From Cohnella cholangitidis (GTDB taxonomy: Bacteria > Bacillota > Bacilli > Paenibacillales > Paenibacillaceae), in contig NZ_CP041969.1 in the NCBI RefSeq assembly GCF_014107495.1, forward strand, positions 2,443,501-2,507,500: DNA of 64,000 nt, written 5' to 3'. Below the pieces are notes generated by a model. That model had not been told where the DNA came from and made no database searches. It was given only the letters and a program-made list of their open reading frames with translations. Each line of letters starts with the position of its first letter. Position 1 is the stretch's first letter. A program made the position numbers and the translations under genes. Of this stretch, positions 58,128 through 64,000 are shown one piece after another.

Positions 58128-58143
58128 ACGACAGAATACCATT

Positions 58144-58190
58144 CACGCCGTATTTTCTCTTAACCGATGAGAGATACGGCGTGTTTCGTT
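58144..58190 (+). terminator. Terminator of the PadR cassette
   Basis: CACGCCGTAT..TCTC / GAGA.ATACGGCGTG stem followed by TTTCGTT, 17 bases after the stop. The remaining gap to 58355 contains no recognised feature except an AAGGAGG ribosome site. Confidence 0.85.
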
Positions 58191-58355
58191 ATGGACGAAA
58201 TTCGCTATCGCGCTGCAAGGCGGGGATCGTCCTCCTACTTTAGTCGAGGCTGCATTCCAAACTTCGGACGGTTACCCGGATCTCCCTTCCGGGGTTAGGA
58301 TGATAACAAGTGATTCATATCGAGAGCCGCGGACACTATCAAGGAGGTTACCCCT

Positions 58356-60416
58356 TTGTTCTCTATCGTTACCGGCATCATCTACGCTAGCGTATTTTTT
58401 ACGATCGTTTTGTCCTGGATTGCGGGCAGCAAAGCTTCCCGTTTGCTTTACGGCGGCTCCGTCGAGAGGTTAAGCCGCAAAACCCGCAAGCAGATGGTCT
58501 GGAGCGCATACGTCACCCTGCCCGCGGCCACGGTTATTATTGCCACGCTTAGAATGACGGCATCTATGGATCCCGTATTCTGGGAAGACCGGGTCTTGCT
58601 TCATTTGCCTCTAGCTATCGTACCTTTATTAGGCTTGTGGTTGCTAACTATGCCAAGACTTTGGAAGCTGCGAAAGGTAACGCGCGGAACGACCGGCGCG
58701 CCCCTTCCCGCAGAAATCCGACGACAAGCCGCGCATCCGCTGATCATCGTTCCATTTCAGAGTTCCGCGCTCGGGGCCGCCACGATTCTCTACTACCTGC
58801 TCGTAACGCCCGTGCCGCTACAAGCGTCGAATTCGATTATCCCGATTCTCGTTTGGTTAGCCGCTTCCGCAGCCCTGTGGTACGCGCATGAGCGCCGTTT
58901 ACGGAAAATCGGTCTTCCGGATGCCGTCTTTCCCTTCAATCCGCGCAGAAGATTCCTTAAAGGATTAGGTATTTTCTTCGTCGCGGCCGGAATAGCTTCC
59001 CTCGCGCTCATGGTCGAGTATCATAACAGCAAATTGCCCGGCCGACTTAACATGGCGGAAGGACCGATGGATTTCGGCGGTGGCCCGGAGCTTCGGCACG
59101 ATGCTCAGGCAGATTTGTCCGTCGCCATGCTCACAGGCCCGAGGGATGGAACGCCGGATCGGAAGTTCACGTTAACCGCGGAGAAAAAAACCGTTACTTT
59201 AGGCTCCGGCGAGAAGGTCGACGCCTGGACCTTCAACGAACAAATTCCCGGTCCGGAACTCAGGATGAGGCAAGGAGAATTGGTTGAAGTCACGTTGATT
59301 AACGGCGATATCGAGGAAGGAGTTACGATTCATTGGCATGGGCTTGATGTCCCTAATGCCGAAGACGGAGTAGCCGGCGCTACGCAAGATGCGATATATC
59401 CGGGAGAACGTCACGTCTATCGGTTCGTTGCCGAGCAAACGGGAACATTCTGGTACCATTCGCACCAAGAGTCTCAAGAAGCCGTGAAGAGGGGATTGTT
59501 CGGAACGTTGATCGTGGATCCCGCAACGCCGGCTCAATCACCCGAGGAAGACATAACCGTCATTACGCACGTATGGGATGGAGCAGGAATGTCGGTCGGA
59601 GACCATAGCGGCGTGCAGCGCAAGAAAGTAACGCCCGGAACGCCGGTACGCCTTAGACTGATTAATACCCAGGATTGGATTCGGCAAAAATACGTGCTGG
59701 TCAACACGCCGTTCCAAGTTGCCGCCATCGACGGAACGAACCTGAACGAGCCGGAGGAGTTGCAGGACGCGCATATTACGCTAACGACCGGCGGAAGGGC
59801 CGATCTTACGTTCCTCATGCCCGACCGCCCCGTCTTCCTAAGCGTAGGCGGCAACAAGAACCACGGCATCCTTCTCAGTCGAGACGGATCGGGGGATATT
59901 CCCGATATTCCGGTTACCGCCCCCTTCGATCCCCTCGCGTACGGAACGCCAACCGGGACTCTTATCGATGCGAATAGCGACTTCGATCGCGAATTCGAGC
60001 TCATTTTAGACAACAAGCTCAGCTTCTACAACGGCCAGTTCAGCTCCCTGTACACGATAAACGGCGAAGTTTTTCCGAATACGCCTATGTTCATGGTTCA
60101 AGAGGGCGATCTCGTGAAAACGACCATCTACAACCGCGGAGCCGTCGATCATCCGATGCACTTGCACGGCCACCATATGCTCGTATTGTCTCGCGATGGC
60201 GAACCGTCGACGGGCAGTCCCTGGTATTCCGATACGCTGGACGTCCAACCCGGAGAAACTTACGAGGTCGCCTTCATAGCCGATAACCCCGGACTTTGGA
60301 TGGACCATTGCCACAATCTGACGCATGCCGCCGCGGGCATGTCCATGCATCTCATGTACGAAGGAATCTCCACCCCTTACACGGTAGGATCGGAATCTCG
60401 CAATCATCCCGAGTAA
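58356..60416 (+). CDS. Multicopper oxidase with an N-terminal membrane domain and internal Tat motif
   Basis: 686-aa fusion. Five hydrophobic helices occupy residues 1-180. RRRFLKG at 197-203 plus a hydrophobic run forms an internal twin-arginine motif. Three cupredoxin domains follow with copper motifs HWHG (326-329), HSH (368-370), HPMHLHGHH (near 595) and HCHNLTHAAAGMSMHL (near 645). It should oxidise a phenolic, metal or quinol substrate on the outer face. The TTG start has AAGGAGG upstream. It is a complete protein; the substrate cannot be told from sequence. Confidence 0.9.
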   Translation: MFSIVTGIIYASVFFTIVLSWIAGSKASRLLYGGSVERLSRKTRKQMVWSAYVTLPAATVIIATLRMTASMDPVFWEDRVLLHLPLAIVPLLGLWLLTMPRLWKLRKVTRGTTGAPLPAEIRRQAAHPLIIVPFQSSALGAATILYYLLVTPVPLQASNSIIPILVWLAASAALWYAHERRLRKIGLPDAVFPFNPRRRFLKGLGIFFVAAGIASLALMVEYHNSKLPGRLNMAEGPMDFGGGPELRHDAQADLSVAMLTGPRDGTPDRKFTLTAEKKTVTLGSGEKVDAWTFNEQIPGPELRMRQGELVEVTLINGDIEEGVTIHWHGLDVPNAEDGVAGATQDAIYPGERHVYRFVAEQTGTFWYHSHQESQEAVKRGLFGTLIVDPATPAQSPEEDITVITHVWDGAGMSVGDHSGVQRKKVTPGTPVRLRLINTQDWIRQKYVLVNTPFQVAAIDGTNLNEPEELQDAHITLTTGGRADLTFLMPDRPVFLSVGGNKNHGILLSRDGSGDIPDIPVTAPFDPLAYGTPTGTLIDANSDFDREFELILDNKLSFYNGQFSSLYTINGEVFPNTPMFMVQEGDLVKTTIYNRGAVDHPMHLHGHHMLVLSRDGEPSTGSPWYSDTLDVQPGETYEVAFIADNPGLWMDHCHNLTHAAAGMSMHLMYEGISTPYTVGSESRNHPE

Positions 60417-60453
60417 ACGATCAGCAGGAGCAAGTCAAGAAATTTACTTCATT

Positions 60454-61323
60454 TTAGAACCCCTGCTCCGCCGCATACCGTCCCCAGTGCGGACGGCTTC
60501 CGTCCATGTCGGAGATGCCGTATTCATCGGATAACCCCCATGAAGTGAAGGCTTTGCCGGATTTGCCCAACAAGTCCGGGTCCGCCGCCAACGCGGCCAC
60601 TCCGCGCCCGAGAAAGTATGGAGTTTCCGATTGCAGGAAGTGAGGATCCTGTTTCGCGGCATCGCGCCAATTCTCCTCCGTCACGCCGAAGTGATCCAAC
60701 ATTTCCTCCGACCGAAGAAACCCCGGCGTTACGGATACCGCCGCAACGCCGTGCGGCCGAAGCTCCGCCGCTAGCGCCTCGGCCATATGGATGGCCGAAA
60801 CTTTAGCAAGGCTATAAGGAAGGTTTCCGCGATATCGATAATCGTAGCCGTCCGTTACTTCCACGACGAGCCCCTTACCTTTAGCTACGAGAAGCGGCGC
60901 GCCATAATAACTCGTAATCATGTGGGAATGCACCGCCCGCCGCTGCATGAGCAGCGCCTTGTCCAGCGAACCTTCCCAGAACGGAGTTCCCCATTCGGAT
61001 AACTTCTCCCCTCCCCACACATCGTTAACGAGGATATCCAATCCCCCTTCCCTGTCTTGCTTCACCTTATCAAAAAGCGCTTTAACCTGCGACTCCTCGG
61101 TATGATCGACCCGAACGGCGATCCCCCGGCCCCCTTGTTCGGTCACTAGCTCGGCCGTCTCTTCGATCGTTTCCGCGCGACCGATATCCGAGGGCCCCCC
61201 TCGCACGCTGCGCCCCGTTACATACACGGTTGCGCCGGCTGCGCCTAACATCATCGAGATCGCACGCCCCGCCCCTCTTGTCGCTCCTGCCACAACCGCT
61301 GCTTTTCCCTCTAACGGTTTCAT
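60454..61323 (-). CDS. Short-chain dehydrogenase/reductase
   Basis: NAD(P)-dependent oxidoreductase, 289 aa. N-terminal AAVVAGATRGAGRAISMMLG binds the cofactor and the catalytic YSLAKVSAIHMAEALAAELR includes the Tyr-x3-Lys pair. The C-terminus is longer than usual. It is divergent from the WYL-domain regulator, which may control it through the palindrome at 61397-61413. Substrate unknown. Confidence 0.9.
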   Translation of the reverse strand: MKPLEGKAAVVAGATRGAGRAISMMLGAAGATVYVTGRSVRGGPSDIGRAETIEETAELVTEQGGRGIAVRVDHTEESQVKALFDKVKQDREGGLDILVNDVWGGEKLSEWGTPFWEGSLDKALLMQRRAVHSHMITSYYGAPLLVAKGKGLVVEVTDGYDYRYRGNLPYSLAKVSAIHMAEALAAELRPHGVAAVSVTPGFLRSEEMLDHFGVTEENWRDAAKQDPHFLQSETPYFLGRGVAALAADPDLLGKSGKAFTSWGLSDEYGISDMDGSRPHWGRYAAEQGF

Positions 61324-61396
61324 GCCAACACTCCTTCTCTTTTTTTTAATAATGCCATCGGCGTTGCCAACTGCCCCTTAATCGTACATCGGATAG

Positions 61397-61413
61397 ATGA
61401 CAACCTCTGTCAT
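61397..61413. promoter_or_regulatory. Palindromic operator in the SDR-WYL regulator gap
   Basis: ATGACA-ACCTC-TGTCAT is a perfect six-base dyad with a five-base spacer. It lies just upstream of a TATACT -10 (61424-61429) for the regulator gene, so binding would plausibly repress it and the divergent SDR gene. Confidence 0.5.
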
Positions 61414-61464
61414 ATATAAATGGTATACTGGAACATGTAATCAACCATTCAAGGAGGCAACTTT

Positions 61465-62429
61465 ATGAGAGCGGATCGGTTGCTTGCGATCTTATCCCTG
61501 CTGCAGACTCACGGCCGATTATCCTCCAAGGAGCTCGCCCTGAAACTCGAAGTTTCGGAACGGACCGTCCATCGCGACATGGAGTCCTTGGGCATGGCCG
61601 GCATTCCCGTATACGCGGAACGGGCCCCAAGGGCGGCTGGACGTTATCCGAAGGCTACCGCAGCCAAATTACGGGAATGACGATCGACGAAATCCGCTCG
61701 CTCATGCTCTTGCATTCTTCGAGCGTCGTGAGGGACTTAGGGTTGAACGACCAGGCGCAAACGGCGTTCCGCAAGCTGCTATCGGCGCTGCCGACAACCG
61801 TAAGGAACGACGCGGAATACGTCCGGGAACGCATCCACGTAGACGGAGCAGGCTGGCACTCCGCAACCCCCTCGCGCAGCTCGCATTTGCAAACGGTGCA
61901 GGAGTCCCTATGGGCGCAGCGCAAATTACGAATAACCTACCTCGGTTGGGATTCCGCGACGGCCACCGAGCGAATCGTCTGCCCGCTAGGTTTGGTAGCG
62001 AAGATGAGCGTATGGTATATGGTCGCCCAAACGGAAGAAGAAATCCGAACATTCCGGATTTCCCGCTTGCAGCACGCCGATAGGCTTGACGAGACATTCG
62101 ACCGCCCCGTCCCCTTCGATCTCGCGGACTACTGGGAGCGTTCGACCGCTAGCTTCAAAGCCAACCTTCCCCGCTATCCCGCGCAAGTACGAATACGTTC
62201 CGGAAGCTGGAGCAAATTCAATCAAGCCAAATACGCGAAAGTCATAAGCCATCGCGATTTAGATCAAGACGGATGGATCGAAGCGGAAGTAAACTTCCAG
62301 ACGTTGGAGTCCGCCTGCGAGATCATGCTCGGGTTAGGCAGTTCCGCCCAAGCCATCGCCCCCGAACGACTGCGGGAAGCGATATGCGAGGAGAGCAAAG
62401 CGATTGCCTCGCTATATGAGGACGGATAA
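61465..62429 (+). CDS. YafY-like WYL-domain transcriptional regulator, apparent -1 frameshift
   Basis: 321 aa when repaired. An N-terminal helix-turn-helix of DeoR type (LAILSLLQTHGRLSSKELALKLEVSERTVHRDMESL, residues about 6-42) precedes a WYL ligand-sensing domain (VAKMSVWYMVAQTEEEIRTFRISRLQ). The frame breaks in the GGGCCCC run at 61623-61628; one more G restores AERGPKGGWTLSEGYRSQITGMTIDEIRSL. AAGGAGG precedes the ATG. Target: probably the divergent SDR. Confidence 0.85.
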
Positions 62430-62442
62430 GGAGGATATACTA

Positions 62443-62475
62443 AAAAAAGAGAAGCCTTACGGCTCCTCTCCCCTT
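62443..62475. terminator. Bidirectional terminator between the WYL regulator and the GGDEF-EAL gene
   Basis: AAAAAAAGAG-AAGCC-TTAC-GGCT-CCTCTC stem, with A and T flanks, between convergent genes. Confidence 0.8.
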
Positions 62476-62487
62476 TCAACGATTTCG

Positions 62488-64000
62488 CTATTCGTCCATC
62501 CAGCTGGAGATCTCCAGGAAATAGGCGATGAATTGATCCGATGTCATCGGACGGCCCGTGAAGAAACCTTGAATTCGGTCGCACTGCAGCTGCTGCAGCC
62601 TTTGCAGTTGTCCTTCCGTCTCTACTCCTTCCGCCGTAACCGACAAGCCCAAGCTGTGGGACATTTCGATGACGGCCTTGGCGATCGCATCGTCGTCGGA
62701 ATCCTCTATCATATTAAGAATGAAAGATGGATCGATCTTGACGATATGGACAGGCAGCTTCTTAAGCCACAGAAGCGAGGATTGTCCGATGCCGAAATCG
62801 TCAATCGCGATTTTGACCCCGATCTTCACCAACTCGCCCAGCATTCGTATGCTGTGCTCCATGTTCTGCACGGCCGTATGCTCGGTGATCTCCAGACAGA
62901 GGTTATACGGCTCGATCCCCGTATCTTTGAGCACCCGGCGAACCAATTCGGGGAAATCGTCTTGCTGGAACTGCAGCGCTGAAATATTGACCGAAATAAC
63001 CAACGACGGCATGCCCGCGTGAATCCAACGCTTGCATTCCAAACAAGCCCGCTCCAGCACCCACTGCCCGATCGGGATAATGAGCCCCGTCTCCTCCGCT
63101 AACGGAATGAATTCGCCCGGCTGTATCGTTTGGCCATCCGGGGAATTCCACCTGAGCAGCGTTTCCGCGCCGTAGACCTTCCCCGTCGCCAGCGACACCT
63201 GCGGTTGAAAATTGAGCATAAGCTCCTTGCGTTCCAACGCGTACCTTAAGCCATTTTCCATATTAAACCTTTCCGCCTGCTTCGAACTGAGAGCAGGAGT
63301 GTAGATTTCGAGGCGATTGCCGCCGCTTTCCTTCGTATGGTACATAGCCAAATCCGCGAATCGAATAAGAGAATCGACGTCGGTTCCGTCATAGGGGTAC
63401 ATGCAAGCCCCGATACTTGCCGACAAGTAAAACTCCCGCCCCTCCAAGAGAAACGGCTTCGTCAACAGCCGAAGCATCCGGTCGGACACTCTCTTAACGT
63501 CGTCTACCCCTTCGATCGGAGACAACAATACGATGAATTCGTCTCCGCCCAGCCGCGCGATAATGCCCATGTCCCCAACGCACTCTTTCAACGAAACAGC
63601 CGCATGCTGCAGCAGCAAATCTCCCGTCTGGTGGCCCAGCGTATCGTTGACGATCTTAAAGCGGTCAAGATCGATCATCATGACGGCAAGCTTTTTCCCG
63701 TCGCGCAACCGATCGTCCATCGCAGCTTGAAGCTGATCCTTGAACAACAGCCGGTTAGGCAATCCCGTCAAAGCGTCCTGATAAGCAAGTTGAGTGATTC
63801 TGGCTTCGTTCGCTTTTTTCTCCGTAATATCGGTTAACGATCCGATGATCCGCATCGCCTGACCGTCCGCGCTCCATACGACGTCCCCCGCCAGGAATAC
63901 CCATAAGAATTGCTCTTCCAAGCCGCGAATCCGAAATTCCAGTTGAAGCGGTTGATCCTTCTTATAAGGAGGCGCGAATGCGGCGCTGACGAGCTGCTGG
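62488..64000 (-). CDS. GGDEF-EAL cyclic-di-GMP protein with PAS domain, 5' end outside window
   Basis: The last 504 codons are visible; the frame is open through base 64000. A PAS/PAC-type end (ADGQAMRIIGSLTDITEKK) leads to a diguanylate cyclase domain with canonical RLGGDEFIVLL, then an EAL phosphodiesterase domain (AETLLRW, where EAL is ETL; IDDFGIGQSSL; VHIVKID; EGVETEGQ). Both active sites retain their metal and catalytic residues. Membership is sure; whether one domain dominates cannot be told. Confidence 0.92.
   Translation of the reverse strand, partial: QQLVSAAFAPPYKKDQPLQLEFRIRGLEEQFLWVFLAGDVVWSADGQAMRIIGSLTDITEKKANEARITQLAYQDALTGLPNRLLFKDQLQAAMDDRLRDGKKLAVMMIDLDRFKIVNDTLGHQTGDLLLQHAAVSLKECVGDMGIIARLGGDEFIVLLSPIEGVDDVKRVSDRMLRLLTKPFLLEGREFYLSASIGACMYPYDGTDVDSLIRFADLAMYHTKESGGNRLEIYTPALSSKQAERFNMENGLRYALERKELMLNFQPQVSLATGKVYGAETLLRWNSPDGQTIQPGEFIPLAEETGLIIPIGQWVLERACLECKRWIHAGMPSLVISVNISALQFQQDDFPELVRRVLKDTGIEPYNLCLEITEHTAVQNMEHSIRMLGELVKIGVKIAIDDFGIGQSSLLWLKKLPVHIVKIDPSFILNMIEDSDDDAIAKAVIEMSHSLGLSVTAEGVETEGQLQRLQQLQCDRIQGFFTGRPMTSDQFIAYFLEISSWMDE

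Overview
The window comes from a spore-forming Gram-positive bacterium of the Paenibacillaceae (Paenibacillus/Cohnella-like). The evidence is spoIIR, the gene order ychF, prfA-prmC, spoIIR-ywlC-mntP-ywlE-ywlG-glyA-upp-mnaA-atp (close to the Bacillus subtilis chromosome around upp/atp), a Nuo operon without the NuoEFG module between nuoD and nuoH, an aa3-type quinol oxidase, YhgE/Pip, and strong AGGAGG ribosome sites with frequent GTG/TTG starts. It reads as core chromosome. I saw no transposase, phage, plasmid, CRISPR, tRNA or rRNA signature.

Layout. 1-8108 (minus): nuoA-B-C-D-H-I-J-K-L-M, with nuoM cut by the window edge. 8302-8736: a Dps-like gene. 8863-16151 (minus): the complete ATP synthase operon atpZ-I-B-E-F-H-A-G-D-C, with a sigma-A-type promoter and a terminator. 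16441-24261 (minus): mnaA, upp, glyA, ywlG, ywlE, mntP, ywlC and spoIIR; a ZTP-type riboswitch with terminator lies in front of ywlG-glyA, and a sigma-F-like promoter in front of spoIIR. 24357-31660: threonine synthase and a divergent LysR gene, a coiled-coil gene, prmC-prfA, a stalk-domain protein and ychF. 31929-40829: lipoproteins, a membrane-fused molybdopterin oxidoreductase, YhgE with its TetR neighbour, thioredoxin, an Rrf2 regulator with its promoter/operator, an aldo/keto reductase and a DsbA-family protein. 40925-43295: LysR and a divergent YeiH exporter. 43369-48438 (minus): a guanine-type purine riboswitch in front of an FAD oxidoreductase, and an operon of ATP-grasp, alpha-E and transglutaminase-like genes. 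48640-54339: a CDF transporter behind a terminator-containing leader, then qoxA-D and a small membrane protein. 54478-64000: a solute-binding lipoprotein, PadR-DUF1700-DUF4097, a membrane-anchored multicopper oxidase, an SDR divergent from a WYL-domain regulator, and a partial GGDEF-EAL protein.

How the genes work together. Nuo, the quinol oxidase and the F1Fo synthase form a respiratory and ATP-producing set. The two riboswitches place one-carbon metabolism (glyA) and an uncharacterised FAD enzyme under purine-related control.

Sequence quality. Eight otherwise intact genes, including atpA, atpE and nuoC, each contain one apparent single-base deletion. In every case adding one base restores the family-typical length and motifs. 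I treat these as probable sequencing or assembly errors and annotate each gene across the break.
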